NCBI GenBank assembly: GCA_013141115.1
Contig: JABFRP010000002.1
Coordinates: forward strand, 2,344,647 to 2,408,646
Origin: Ferruginibacter sp.
Lineage (GTDB): Bacteria; Bacteroidota; Bacteroidia; Chitinophagales; Chitinophagaceae
Reading direction: 5' to 3'
Length of the DNA stretch: 64,000 bases
In this document: positions 25,057 through 35,480 of the stretch, piece by piece
Numbering within the stretch: position 1 is the stretch's first letter
Layout: each line of letters begins with the position of its first letter
Notes under the pieces: model-generated
The model's input: only the letters and a program-made list of their open reading frames with translations
What the model was told of the DNA's origin: nothing
Database searches by the model: none
Translations under genes and position numbers: made by a program

Positions 25057-28000
25057 TTAACGAACTAATACTTCGCCTCTTTTAATTATTTTACCGCTTG
25101 CATCACTCAGTACAACATAATAAACACCGCTTCCATTTCTTCTCAAATCAATATCATGTAATTGGTATGCCTGCGAAATCGGGAATTCTTTATTGTACAC
25201 CTTCTCGCCTTTACTGCTGTAAATAGTAACGATCTGTTTAGTGCTTGAGGCTCCCTGGTTATAATAAGCAACAGTAAACCTGCCGTTATTAGGGCTAGGA
25301 TAGATAAACAATTTGCTACTTGCCGAATCACTAATTGTAATTGATGCAGGAACAGAAACACAAGAGCCGATTGTGGCTACTACTGTATAAAGTCCCAATT
25401 CGTTTACAGAAACATTTACAGCATTTCCTGTTACCGTTATAGGGCTGCCATTTCTTGTCCATACTGTTGTAAATCCTGTTGCTGGATTAACAGAGGCTGT
25501 AATAGTGGTAGTAAGTCCGGGTAATAGTTTAGTATAAGGTGCGGCGGTTAATGTTACAGTAGGTTGTGCACTTACTGTTAATGCTGCACTGGTAGTATTA
25601 ACTGCACTACATACAGCGGTTCCACTAACAACTGCACGGTATAAGTAGCCATTCATACCAGCAGTAACTCCGGTTAAAGTTAAAGTAGTGGTGGTTGCGC
25701 CACTGTAGATACCGGCATTATTTATATTGGTCCATGTGGCACCGGCATTAGTACTTTCCTGCCATTGAAGTGTAGGAGAAGTGCCTGTTGCTGCGGCACT
25801 AAAGCTGGTAGTGCCTGTTGCACAAATGGTGGCATTGGCCGGCGCTGTGGTAATGCTGATTGGAGTGTTAACCGTTAATGTAGCAGCCAAGCTGTTTAAA
25901 GCAGGGGTACAGGTACCGCCGATCGTACAGCGGTAACGATAACTATTAATAGCAATAGTTGCAGCTGTAATGTTTAGTGTGAAAGTTGTTGCGCCGGCAT
26001 AAAAACCTCCATTGGTTACATTATTCCATGTGCCACCATTATCAGTACTTAACTGCCATTGGTAAGTTAATGCAGTACCATTTGCAGTTACAGTGTAAGA
26101 AGTATTTTGACCCGAACAGATGGTAGTGCCTGCAACTGGTTGAACACTTATTGCAGGTGCAGTATTAACTGTTAAAACAGCCCCGGCTGAATTTACAGCA
26201 GCACAAGCCGTTGCACCCGAAACAATGCAACGGTATTGATAGGTATTCATAACCGCTGTAACTGCGGTAAGTGCTAGTGTATTGGTTGTTGCACCTCCAT
26301 AAATACCGCCGTTGGTAATATTATTCCATGATGTACCACCATTGGTACTTTCCTGCCATTGATAAGTTGGTGCAGTACCGGTAGCAGCAACGCTGAATGT
26401 GGTATTAGCACCTGCACATAATATTGAGTTAACTGGCTGCGAAGTAATATTAACCGGCGTATTAACCGTTAAGCTGACACAACTGGAAGTTGCAGCAGGT
26501 GCACATGTGCCACTAATAATGCAATGGTATGCCGTGCCATTCATTGTAGCTGGAGCACCGGTTATGGTTAATGTTGAAGTGTTAACACCCGAATACACAC
26601 CTCCATTTATAAGGTTAGTCCATGTGGTGCCTGTAGTACAACTTCCGTTACTCACCTGCCATTGATAACTGATACCAGTCCCTGTTGCAGCAACAGTGAA
26701 TGAACTGCTTTGTGTTGCACAAATGGTATTGTTTACCGGTTGAGAGGTGATGTTAGGAGCAGTGTTTACCGTAAGTGTTGCTGCGTTTGAATTAAGTACA
26801 GGGCAACTTCCGGTAACTACACAGCGGTATTGGTTGTTATTCATTGCAGCTAATACCCCCGTTAATGTTAAATTAACTGTGGTGGCCCCACTGTAAATAC
26901 CGCTATTGGTAATGTTGTTCCATGTACCCCCTCCGTTTGTACTTTCCTGCCATTGATAGCTTATAACAGTACCTGTTGTGGCTACTGAAAAGCTGGTAGT
27001 TGCACCGGCACAAATTATTGAACCAAGCGGTTGCGATGTAATAGACAATGCTGTACCTACGGTAAGCACACCTGCATTGGATGTAGCAGCACCAGGGCAG
27101 GCGCCGTTAACAATACAACGGTATTGATAAGCACTCATACCAACTGTTGTTGGGGTAATGGTTAATGTTGCTGTAAGTACGCCTGAGTAAGGTGCGCCAT
27201 TAGTTAAATTATTCCATGCACCACCTCCATTGGTACTTTCCTGCCATTGATAAGTAAGACCACCACCGGTGGCTGTAACACTAAAGGTAGCCGTATTACC
27301 TGCACAAACAGAAGTGTTAGCAGGTTGAGTTGATACAGCCGGTGATGCATTTACTGTTAACACTGCAGCAGTTGAATTTAAAGGCGTACAGGCACTGCTT
27401 ATCACACATCGGTATTGATAAGTGTTCATGTTTGCTAATACACCAGTTAATGTTAAGTTGATGGTAGTAGCTCCACTGTAAACACCCCCATTGGCAATAT
27501 TGGTCCAGGAGCCACCGCTATTAGTGCTTTCCTGCCATTGGTAAGTTAGTGAAGCTCCGGTAGCTGTAACACTAAAGCTTGTAGTGGTGCCTGCACAAAT
27601 AACACTGTTTAAAGGTTGGCTGGATATTGAAGTGGCTGCATTAACGGTTAAAACAGCTGCATTGGAGTTAGCAGATGTGGGGGCACATGCTGCAGTGGCC
27701 ACACAACGATATTGATAGGTATTCATACCCGCTGTTACGCCGGTAAGCGTTAAAGTAATTGTTGTAGCTCCACTATAAATACCACCGTTGGTAACATTGG
27801 TCCATGAGCCACCACCATTGATGCTTTCCTGCCATTGATAGCCTGTACCCGTACCAGCAACAGTAAAAGTAGCATTGTTGGTTGCACACACTGTGCTGTT
27901 AGAAGGTTGTGTTGTAATTGATGCAGAAGTACAACCTGCAGGTATTGTTGCAGTCCATATACCACGGCCATGCGTACTTGCTGCAACAAGCCTGTCGCTG

Positions 28001-29553
28001 CTTCTGTATTTTAGCATTTCTGTTTTTACAGTAGGGAAGGTGGTTTCCGGTACCCACACTGTACTTGCTCCGTTAAGGGCATCGGTATACCATACTCCTG
28101 CTTCGGTAGCAATATATGCTTTGGTATTATCATCAGGGTGAAATAGTGACCAATATACTGGCACATCGGGCAGATTGCCGTCGCATGCTGTCCAGGTTGT
28201 GCCTCCATTGCCGGAAGCCCAAACATTACTAACTCCTGTACTGGTAACAGTGGCTATTAAATTTTGATCGCTGGAACCTACTACAACGCTGTTAACATAG
28301 CCAGACATACCTGCCGGGGTAATATTTATATCGGTTGGTGTTGCAGTGTGGGCATTATCTACCTGAACCACACGACCACTGCTGGTACCAAAGTAAACCC
28401 TGTTTGCTGTATAAGGAGAAACACATATTCCTGCAACTGAACCACCATTAAAACTGGCAATAGAAATTGTTGCTGTTGTAGCAGCAGCAACTGATGTTGC
28501 TGTTTGTGGGTCATCCCAACGGAAGTATTGGCCTGCTGCATAACTGCCATACATTCTGTTGCCGGCATCATCATAATCAAAAGGGTTAATAAACTGGCCA
28601 AGAGTACTGGAGAAATTAAATGATTGCCAGGTAGCACCACCATTAGTACTTCTTCTATACTGATTAAATACATATGCACCAAACTGATACTGTGGCTGAT
28701 CCTGATCAATATCTACATAAGCACCATCGCCCCCAGTTACCTCTACCGAACTGGTTAAGCCCGGTCCGTTAAGCTGATGCGTACCATTATCCTGTGCTCC
28801 TGCTAAAAAATAATTAGTTAATGTAGGGTGAATGGCAACGGAATAAAATTGTTTTAATCTTAATCCATTATTTTTATCAGCAAAATTTGTTCCCTTGTTA
28901 GCTGAATAATGAAGGCCACCATCGCAGCCGATCAATAATTTATTACCATTGTCGTACCAGGTTACATTATGCTGATCGGCATGTACGTACTGCCCGGTGT
29001 TACCCACCCATTCACTGATCTTATTAAAAGTAACACCGCCATCGGTAGATTTTAAAAGATTCAAACTGCCTACAACAACGTTATTGGGATCGGAAGGATC
29101 AACACCTAGTGCCTGAGCATACCAGGCTTGTCCTCCTCCGTTTAAGGCGGTAATATTTGTTGCTGTAAGTGTAGATGTGGTCCAGTTTACACCACCATCA
29201 ATTGATTTTGCAATAGCATCTATTTGAGAGCTGGTATTGCCTAATGCGGCATACACTGTGTTGCCTGCACAGGCAAGTTCTGTACGGGTATTATTTCCTG
29301 CCGGAAAAGTGAATAATGTTGTTGCAGAACTCCAGTTGGAAGCGGTGGCAGTTGCCGGATTGGTATTGAACCTGTAACCGCCAACTCCTGCACCAGAAGA
29401 TAAACCTGCACTAACATGCATGGTACCTGTGCTGCTTATTTCAAAATCAACAATACGTGAAGTGGTGGAAAATGGGTTAATGCTTGTCCAGGTAGTTCCT
29501 CCATTAGAAGATCTTTGTAAACCAACTGCAACAGAAATTCCAATCGTACTCAC
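25057..29553 (-). CDS. T9SS cargo: BNR-propeller plus Ig-like repeat protein (C-terminal part of a split gene)
   Basis: This is a very large secreted protein (1498 residues in this piece). The N-terminal third is a beta-propeller with Asp-box/BNR motifs (SSNGGTTW, SIDGGVNW, STDGGVTF, STNGGATW). Residues about 540-1330 hold eight Ig-like repeats of about 97-101 residues, each with a QWQ core (YQWQES in most) and a YRC motif. The last 85 residues are a T9SS type A sorting domain (SKLFIYPSPNNGRFTVAYYN ... GVYYVVLSDASGKIIKRGEV). The GTG start at 29553 is artificial. The same frame continues upstream to a single TGA at 29593-29595, beyond which the N-terminal fragment with the signal peptide lies. 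Without read-through this piece would lack a signal peptide. It is probably cell-surface; its ligand is unknown. Confidence 0.82.
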   Translation of the reverse strand: MSTIGISVAVGLQRSSNGGTTWTSINPFSTTSRIVDFEISSTGTMHVSAGLSSGAGVGGYRFNTNPATATASNWSSATTLFTFPAGNNTRTELACAGNTVYAALGNTSSQIDAIAKSIDGGVNWTTSTLTATNITALNGGGQAWYAQALGVDPSDPNNVVVGSLNLLKSTDGGVTFNKISEWVGNTGQYVHADQHNVTWYDNGNKLLIGCDGGLHYSANKGTNFADKNNGLRLKQFYSVAIHPTLTNYFLAGAQDNGTHQLNGPGLTSSVEVTGGDGAYVDIDQDQPQYQFGAYVFNQYRRSTNGGATWQSFNFSSTLGQFINPFDYDDAGNRMYGSYAAGQYFRWDDPQTATSVAAATTATISIASFNGGSVAGICVSPYTANRVYFGTSSGRVVQVDNAHTATPTDINITPAGMSGYVNSVVVGSSDQNLIATVTSTGVSNVWASGNGGTTWTACDGNLPDVPVYWSLFHPDDNTKAYIATEAGVWYTDALNGASTVWVPETTFPTVKTEMLKYRSSDRLVAASTHGRGIWTATIPAGCTSASITTQPSNSTVCATNNATFTVAGTGTGYQWQESINGGGSWTNVTNGGIYSGATTITLTLTGVTAGMNTYQYRCVATAACAPTSANSNAAVLTVNAATSISSQPLNSVICAGTTTSFSVTATGASLTYQWQESTNSGGSWTNIANGGVYSGATTINLTLTGVLANMNTYQYRCVISSACTPLNSTAAVLTVNASPAVSTQPANTSVCAGNTATFSVTATGGGLTYQWQESTNGGGAWNNLTNGAPYSGVLTATLTITPTTVGMSAYQYRCIVNGACPGAATSNAGVLTVGTALSITSQPLGSIICAGATTSFSVATTGTVISYQWQESTNGGGTWNNITNSGIYSGATTVNLTLTGVLAAMNNNQYRCVVTGSCPVLNSNAATLTVNTAPNITSQPVNNTICATQSSSFTVAATGTGISYQWQVSNGSCTTGTTWTNLINGGVYSGVNTSTLTITGAPATMNGTAYHCIISGTCAPAATSSCVSLTVNTPVNITSQPVNSILCAGANTTFSVAATGTAPTYQWQESTNGGTSWNNITNGGIYGGATTNTLALTAVTAVMNTYQYRCIVSGATACAAVNSAGAVLTVNTAPAISVQPVAGTTICSGQNTSYTVTANGTALTYQWQLSTDNGGTWNNVTNGGFYAGATTFTLNITAATIAINSYRYRCTIGGTCTPALNSLAATLTVNTPISITTAPANATICATGTTSFSAAATGTSPTLQWQESTNAGATWTNINNAGIYSGATTTTLTLTGVTAGMNGYLYRAVVSGTAVCSAVNTTSAALTVSAQPTVTLTAAPYTKLLPGLTTTITASVNPATGFTTVWTRNGSPITVTGNAVNVSVNELGLYTVVATIGSCVSVPASITISDSASSKLFIYPSPNNGRFTVAYYNQGASSTKQIVTIYSSKGEKVYNKEFPISQAYQLHDIDLRRNGSGVYYVVLSDASGKIIKRGEVLVR

Positions 29554-29592
29554 ATAAACATTTCCGGCTGCATCACATAAAATTTTAGAGCA

Positions 29593-30255
29593 TCATGTTA
29601 AAGTGGTGGTGCTGGGCAAAAGCGTCCAGGTAACACCATGATCTGTACTTTTAAAAACACCATTGCCAAAAACAGCATCTCCGTTAAAAAAAGATTCACC
29701 TGTACAAAAATACATGGTGTTGGTATTGGTAGGATCCTGGCAAATACCAGAAACAGACAAATTACTTAAATAGTCGTTAGCTAAAGTCCAGGTGGCTGGA
29801 GAAGCAGTAACGTCTGTAGTTTTCCAGATACCGCCATCTACACCGCCTACCCAAACAGTATTACCTGTTGGATCAGCTAAGTCGGCCCATACGGCTCTAA
29901 TACGGCCGGAGGTTACACCGCTGCCCGGCCTTGTATTACCATTTGACGGTCCAACAATATCTGTAAAGGATCCCCTCTCCGTCCAGGCCAATGCGGAAAT
30001 AATATTTGAAGAGCCTGCATTTTGATCCTTTAACTGCTGTGTTTGCAAAATAGCCTCCCACATTTTTTGCCTGTCTACTTTTCCGGTAAAAGGATTTTTT
30101 GTGCGGTTGTATTGAAATTCGGCAGCCATTTCCGGGCCATCATATTCGTCATTCTCTTCATCTTCCTGTTCTGTTTTTTGAGAGCAGGAATTGATGAACA
30201 AGGAAAAAAAAGTAAGTAATAAAAAGGGTAAAATAAGAGCGTAAACTTTTTTCAT
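29593..30255 (-). CDS. N-terminal fragment of the propeller/Ig T9SS protein, ended by in-frame TGA
   Basis: This 220-residue fragment has a signal sequence with a lipobox-like Cys (LTFFSLFINSCSQKTEQ), an acidic linker (QEDEENDEYDGPEMAAE) and the first propeller blades (VWVGGVDGGIWKTTD, MYFCTGESFFNGDAVFGNG, FKSTDHGVTWTLLP). It stops at TGA 29593-29595. The same frame then continues CSKILCDAAGNVYVST into the 1498-residue protein, so both belonged to one ORF of about 1730 codons. A Cys lipobox together with a T9SS sorting domain in one product would be unusual, so the Cys may be incidental. Confidence 0.8.
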   Translation of the reverse strand: MKKVYALILPFLLLTFFSLFINSCSQKTEQEDEENDEYDGPEMAAEFQYNRTKNPFTGKVDRQKMWEAILQTQQLKDQNAGSSNIISALAWTERGSFTDIVGPSNGNTRPGSGVTSGRIRAVWADLADPTGNTVWVGGVDGGIWKTTDVTASPATWTLANDYLSNLSVSGICQDPTNTNTMYFCTGESFFNGDAVFGNGVFKSTDHGVTWTLLPSTTTLT

Positions 30256-30697
30256 AAATGTTTTTTAAGTTTTGATACTATTTTGAAAAGCGGTATTTGA
30301 ATTTATTGATATTGAGTACACAGTACGATAGCATTTTACTTGTGGAAATAAATGACAGCATAAAAATATAAACTGGCAACCTCCAAAAACATACTTAATT
30401 TGAAGTATGCTTATAGCTGCTTTACAGTGCGTAATATTTTAAATATAAATTTATACAATTAACTATTTAAAATTACAAAATAAATCTGAATCTGATCATC
30501 GAAATTAACATGTAATAAGGTTTGGTTGGTGCCTTATATAATATTCCATACAGATGGTATAAAAATAATATTGCTTGTCAAATGCAACTAACTATATCGG
30601 AATATTTTAGTTGATTTTCAACTTTGTATATAAGGGGTAAATAAAACTCCCGTTTCTTTTAAAAAACGGGAGTCAGCAATAAATATTAAGGCCAATT
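30256..30697. other. AT-rich intergenic region between two T9SS cargo genes
   Basis: The region holds a terminator for the downstream-ending protease gene near 30.65 kb and must contain the promoter of the propeller gene. I could not pick out a convincing TTTG/TAnnTTTG pair. No ORF is supported. Confidence 0.5.
30646..30673 (-). terminator. Terminator after the reprolysin-like T9SS protein
   Basis: ACTCCCGTTT pairs with AAACGGGAGT around an A/T-rich loop, about 25 nt past the stop codon. It shares its stem sequence with the terminator at 25.0 kb, next to a related C-terminal domain. Confidence 0.75.
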
Positions 30698-33600
30698 CTA
30701 TCTCACCAGCACTTCACTGGTTTTAATTCTTTTACCTGTAGCATCACTAAGCATCACATAATAAATACCTGCACCATTTCTTCTTAAATCTATACGAAGT
30801 AATTCATAAGCTACATTAATAGGGAATTCCTTATAATATACTTTTTCTCCCTTGCTGCTGTAAATGGTTATAAGTTGTTTAGTGCCCGATCCTCCCGGAT
30901 TGTGATATGCAATAGTAAATTGCCCGTCGTTAGGGCTTGGGTAAATAAATAATTTGCTATTGGCCGAATCTGCAATGGTAATTACCTGCGATTGATTAAC
31001 ACAGCCGTTGGCATCTGTAATTGTAACCCGGTAATCTCCCAGGTTGGCAATTAAATTGTTGATGCTAACTGCCAATGTATTGCCGCTGTTGGTAACGGCG
31101 GCATTATTTTTAAACCATAAATAATTAATGTTGCTGGGTATAGCAGTGGTGGTAGCCGTTGCAGTTAATGTGGTAACCAAACCAGGGTACAAATTTTTAT
31201 AGGGAGCCACATTTAATGCAAGTGTTGGTAGCGGATTGACAACCACAGTTACACTGCCTGTCATCATTTTTGTGCAACCTGTTGTTGCGTTTGTTGCCAG
31301 CACTGTATAGATGCCTGCAATAGTTTTATTGCCAAAATTAATTGCGGCATCAGTTCCTAATAGTGGAGTACCGGTATTTACACCATTTAATAATAATTGA
31401 TACCTGATACCTGTTGCAGAATTGCTTAGTCCTATTGGCACACCAATACCACCCACACAATATGCGCCGCCACCAGTAATAGTAAATTGCAAGGGTGCCG
31501 GGTTGACTGTTAAGTTTGAAGCGCCGGAATTTACTACACCACAAGGTGCAGCACCGGAAACAATGCAACGATAAAAACTGCTGTTAATATTGTAACCCAC
31601 ACCTGTAAGGCTTAGCGTAGCTGTTGTTGCGCCGCTATAAACTCCTGCATTAACAACATTGTTGTAAGTAGTTCCTCCATCAGTACTTACCTGCCATTGA
31701 TAAGCTGGCGTAGTACCTGCTGCTGTAATGCTAAAGCTGGCGTTACTGTTTTCGCACACTGTAGTAGGAGACGGGTTGCTACCTATACTTATTGGTGTAT
31801 ATACAGTTAAAGTTGATGAAGTAGTAGTGGCGGCCGGAGTACATGTGCCACTTATTACACAACGATATTTATAAGTGTTTAATGATGTTGTCGCACCAGT
31901 TATGTTTAACGTGGCAGTAGTAACATTGGAATAAACACCAGCATTCGTAAGATTATTGTACGTAACGCCAGCATCGGTACTTACCTGCCATTGATAAGTT
32001 AATGCGGTACCATTGGCGGTTACACTAAAAGAAGTATTCTGAGCCGCACAAATTGTACTGCCAGCAACTGGCTGTGTAGTAATAGCGGGGGCAGTGTTAA
32101 CTGTTAGCGCTGCCGAAAGCGAATTTATAGATGGACAGTTACCAGAAACAATACAGCGATACAGATTATTGGTTGCTGTTGCCGGCACGCCGGTTAATGT
32201 TAAGGTAGCAGCAGTGGCTCCCGAATAAATGCCAGCATTGGTAATGTTGGTCCATGTGCCGCCACCGTTGGTGCTTTCCTGCCATTGGTAAGTAACAATT
32301 CCGGTTACTGCAACATTAAAAGTAGCCGTACCTCCTGCACATATTACAGATTGAGTGGGTTGCGAATTAATAATTAATGTGCTGCCCACTGTAAGTGTTG
32401 CCGCAGTGGATGTAACAGCAGGTGTACAGGTGCCTGTTACCACACAACGGTATTGATAACCATTTTGTGTAAGTAGAGAAACAAAACTATAAGTAGCTGC
32501 TGTTGCTCCTCCAATATTATTAAATGTAACACCACCATCAGTACTTACCTGCCATTGATAGGCAGGAGCGGTGCCCGAGGCAGCAACAGTAAAGCTTACC
32601 AAATTACCTGCACACACCGAATTGTTTGCAGGCTGTTGTGTAAATGCCGGAGCTGTATTTACTGTTAATGCAGCAGCAGTAGATGTGTTAGTGTTACATT
32701 GTCCGTTTACAATACAGCGGTACTGGTAATTGTTTTGCGCTAAAGTAACACTTGCAATCGTGTACGTTGCTCCGGTAGCCGCCGCTATATTGGTCCATGT
32801 GCCGCCGCCATTGGTGCTAACCTGCCACTGATAACCTGTTGCTGTGGCAGAGGTTACACTAAATGAAGCTGCAGTTCCTACACATGCATTTTGGCCTGTT
32901 GGTTGAGCACTGATGGCTGGTCCCGTTCCGGGAGTAATGACAAAACTTATTGTTCTGGTTTGAGTTATTGTGCCTGAAATACCAGTTACTAAAACATTGT
33001 ACGCACCGGCTGTAAGTGTATTGATATTATTAAGTGTAACAACAGTATTGTTACCCGGTACAAGTGGATTAACACTAAAGCTAACCGTAGTACCAGCCGG
33101 GTTACCACTTGCAGAAAGATTAATTGGCGTAACATAGCCACCGTTGGATGTGGTACCTAAAGTAACTGATGCAGTTGTTGCGGCAGCACAAACTATTGAT
33201 GCGGCAGCCGGGTTTGAAAAATCGAAACCTACAGCAGAGGCAGTAATGGTGAAATTGGCATTTGAAATATCGAAGAAGATATTTCCCACTGCTTCTACTT
33301 TTATTCTTGCAGTAGTAGTTGCCCCGGGAGGTAATGTTAAAAGTTCGGTACCATCATTCGGGGTACTTGCAGTAATTACTGTTGGGTAAGTGAGGCCTCC
33401 ATCTGTTGATAAAGAAATTTTTACATTGGCAGTGCTTACAGGGGCATTTTCTGTACCTGCAGTATTCCAGGTAAAAGTTTGCGCTGTACCACCGGCCCAG
33501 GTTTCTCCACCATTGGGAGAAGATACTATAAAGGGGGTACTACCTACTACGTTTACCTGATAGGTTGTTGTAAACCCTGTTTGACATCCATCTCCGCCAG

Positions 33601-35272
33601 TTGTAACACCACCACCACCAGCTCTGTTATCCCTAACAGTTAGCCGAAATTTCATAATTCTGTTTTGTGTAGGCAATATTTCTCCTTTTAATCCACCCAT
33701 TGTTGCGGCAGGGTTAGCCGGGTAATTTGCTAGTATAACCGCCATGTCAGGAAACGTTCTGCTACCGCTGGTTTTAGGAACTCTAGATTTGAATAATGGA
33801 CTTGTGGTGTTACTGTTACCGGCATTCCATAAAGTAGCAGGCCCTAAATCCCATTGTTCCCAGTTATAGGTTATTGCATCACCATCTGCATCAATTGCAG
33901 TTGCATTTAAAGTAAAAGGGGTGCCGATAGGAATACTCACCCCATTATCCGACATGGAAGTAATTTGAGGAATAGTGTTTCCCGTAGGAGTTACCACCCT
34001 GCATGCCGCCCCGCCGTTTTCTACAAATACACTTATTTCGTCAAAACTCACTGTGTGAAAATAAGGATCACTATTTGGTTGTAAATTATCAGCACCACAT
34101 ATTCCTGCATAAGCCTGAATTGTAGTACCGCTGCCAACTTCATAAGCTGTACCTCCATTGCGATTTCCTCCGCTGCAATTTCCTGTAATACCATTAAAAG
34201 GATGGTTTCCTCCCCATTGATGCCCCATTTCGTGAGCAACAAAGTCGATGTCAAACGCATCACCAACCGGATTAGGTAACCCTGTTACACCTCTTGCTTT
34301 CTGGCTGGGGTTACAGGGAGACCTTAAACTAGCAACACCACCACCACCAGTACTTACCACGTGCCCAATATCATAATTAGCTGTACCTATAACAGTTGTA
34401 AGGTTTGTTTGATTTTCGCCCAGCATAGTAAATCCATTGGAATTTGTATATGGATCGGTGGTGCCATCTAAGTAAATAATGTCGTTATTATTAGCAATAA
34501 GTACCATTCTGATAGAAGTTTCCATTTCGTAAACACCATTAACACGGTTTACGGTGGTTAACATTGCAGCTGCTGTTGCAGGTATCGTTGGCACTGCCGG
34601 AGAACAAACCGCAACAGCATATTCGCCAGTGCAAGCTAAAGCTAGTCTGTATGTATATAATTGTGTTCCCCTGCAATTGCCTACCGGAACAACGTCTGGC
34701 ACAGGAATATTGCCTGCATTTTCCAAAGGTAAATCGCAATGATTACCAGGATTTCTACTTAAATCTGAACGATAATAACTAATGTAGTTGTTTATTTCTC
34801 CACGTGCATAAGGATCTATATAGTAAGTTCCATTTACAGCAGAAAGTACCTGAGCGTGAAATCCAAAATATGGGTTATAGTCAAATCGAATGGTGGCGTA
34901 GGGATCATCTATACCCTGACCGGCAAATGTTTTCATTTCAGGAAATTTAGCCTCAAGACCAGGCTCCATTAAACTACTTTCCCAAACATGAAATTTTGCT
35001 GTAGTACCATCAGGCCTTGGCAATTCTAATATCGGTGTCTGATTTCTATTATACAAAACCTGACTTTCTTTTGGCAGCGACCATAGGAAATTCTTTAAGG
35101 ATGCTGTGTTGAATTCCGTATTTCTGAATTTTGTGGGAATAATAACTCTTTTGCCATTGGCTGTAGAAATTTTCAATTCATCAGCGTCTGCAAAAAAACG
35201 TTTTTGTGCAGATGCCATAAAAGAAAATAATAGAAAAATAACTAGTATGGAAGATGTGTAAATATTCTTCAT
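30698..35272 (-). CDS. T9SS-secreted reprolysin-like (M12B) metalloprotease with Ig-like repeats
   Basis: This 1524-residue exported protein has a signal peptide (MKNIYTSSILVIFLLFSFMA, then SAQ). A propeptide-like region of about 200 residues precedes a metzincin domain with the zinc motif HEMGHQWGGNHPF near residue 347 (HExxHxxGxxH). A PKD/Ig-like region (SPNGGETWAGGTAQTFTWN) follows, then five Ig-like repeats with YQWQ cores (about residues 780-1260). The last 85 residues are a T9SS type A sorting domain (SKLFIYPSPNDGQFTIAYHN ... IKTSEVLVR), closely related to that of the neighbouring propeller protein. It is likely an extracellular or surface protease. Substrate unknown. Confidence 0.92.
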   Translation of the reverse strand: MKNIYTSSILVIFLLFSFMASAQKRFFADADELKISTANGKRVIIPTKFRNTEFNTASLKNFLWSLPKESQVLYNRNQTPILELPRPDGTTAKFHVWESSLMEPGLEAKFPEMKTFAGQGIDDPYATIRFDYNPYFGFHAQVLSAVNGTYYIDPYARGEINNYISYYRSDLSRNPGNHCDLPLENAGNIPVPDVVPVGNCRGTQLYTYRLALACTGEYAVAVCSPAVPTIPATAAAMLTTVNRVNGVYEMETSIRMVLIANNNDIIYLDGTTDPYTNSNGFTMLGENQTNLTTVIGTANYDIGHVVSTGGGGVASLRSPCNPSQKARGVTGLPNPVGDAFDIDFVAHEMGHQWGGNHPFNGITGNCSGGNRNGGTAYEVGSGTTIQAYAGICGADNLQPNSDPYFHTVSFDEISVFVENGGAACRVVTPTGNTIPQITSMSDNGVSIPIGTPFTLNATAIDADGDAITYNWEQWDLGPATLWNAGNSNTTSPLFKSRVPKTSGSRTFPDMAVILANYPANPAATMGGLKGEILPTQNRIMKFRLTVRDNRAGGGGVTTGGDGCQTGFTTTYQVNVVGSTPFIVSSPNGGETWAGGTAQTFTWNTAGTENAPVSTANVKISLSTDGGLTYPTVITASTPNDGTELLTLPPGATTTARIKVEAVGNIFFDISNANFTITASAVGFDFSNPAAASIVCAAATTASVTLGTTSNGGYVTPINLSASGNPAGTTVSFSVNPLVPGNNTVVTLNNINTLTAGAYNVLVTGISGTITQTRTISFVITPGTGPAISAQPTGQNACVGTAASFSVTSATATGYQWQVSTNGGGTWTNIAAATGATYTIASVTLAQNNYQYRCIVNGQCNTNTSTAAALTVNTAPAFTQQPANNSVCAGNLVSFTVAASGTAPAYQWQVSTDGGVTFNNIGGATAATYSFVSLLTQNGYQYRCVVTGTCTPAVTSTAATLTVGSTLIINSQPTQSVICAGGTATFNVAVTGIVTYQWQESTNGGGTWTNITNAGIYSGATAATLTLTGVPATATNNLYRCIVSGNCPSINSLSAALTVNTAPAITTQPVAGSTICAAQNTSFSVTANGTALTYQWQVSTDAGVTYNNLTNAGVYSNVTTATLNITGATTSLNTYKYRCVISGTCTPAATTTSSTLTVYTPISIGSNPSPTTVCENSNASFSITAAGTTPAYQWQVSTDGGTTYNNVVNAGVYSGATTATLSLTGVGYNINSSFYRCIVSGAAPCGVVNSGASNLTVNPAPLQFTITGGGAYCVGGIGVPIGLSNSATGIRYQLLLNGVNTGTPLLGTDAAINFGNKTIAGIYTVLATNATTGCTKMMTGSVTVVVNPLPTLALNVAPYKNLYPGLVTTLTATATTTAIPSNINYLWFKNNAAVTNSGNTLAVSINNLIANLGDYRVTITDANGCVNQSQVITIADSANSKLFIYPSPNDGQFTIAYHNPGGSGTKQLITIYSSKGEKVYYKEFPINVAYELLRIDLRRNGAGIYYVMLSDATGKRIKTSEVLVR

Positions 35273-35409
35273 ATTTTAAAAGTTTTGGTATTGCAATTTA
35301 ATAAAAGATTAAAGAAATTTAAATTTTCATTTTTTCTAAAATAAATTATAAAAGGTAAAATCAATATTCGATAATCTCATAAATTAACTCTATCTCCGTC
35401 ACATTAATT

Positions 35410-35448
35410 AAAAAGCGGCTGCCTCAAATTTTTGAGCCAGCCGCTTTT
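35410..35448 (-). terminator. Terminator after lipoprotein gene at 35.5 kb
   Basis: AAAAGCGGCTG pairs with CAGCCGCTTTT, with an additional inner stem interrupted by a mismatch. It lies 30-70 nt past the minus-strand stop and ends in a T-run. Confidence 0.8.
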
Positions 35449-35480
35449 ATAAATTATTAGCTTATATTTTTCTTGCAAGT

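Noticed and set aside
25560..27940. Tandem 290-300-nt periodicity as a CRISPR or satellite array
   Set aside because: The repeats are in frame, diverged and encode Ig-like domains; the unit is far longer than CRISPR repeats.
29593..29595. TGA as selenocysteine codon
   Set aside because: The following residue is Cys, the protein is a surface propeller with no redox motif, and I saw no SECIS-like stem after the codon. A plain nonsense mutation is simpler.
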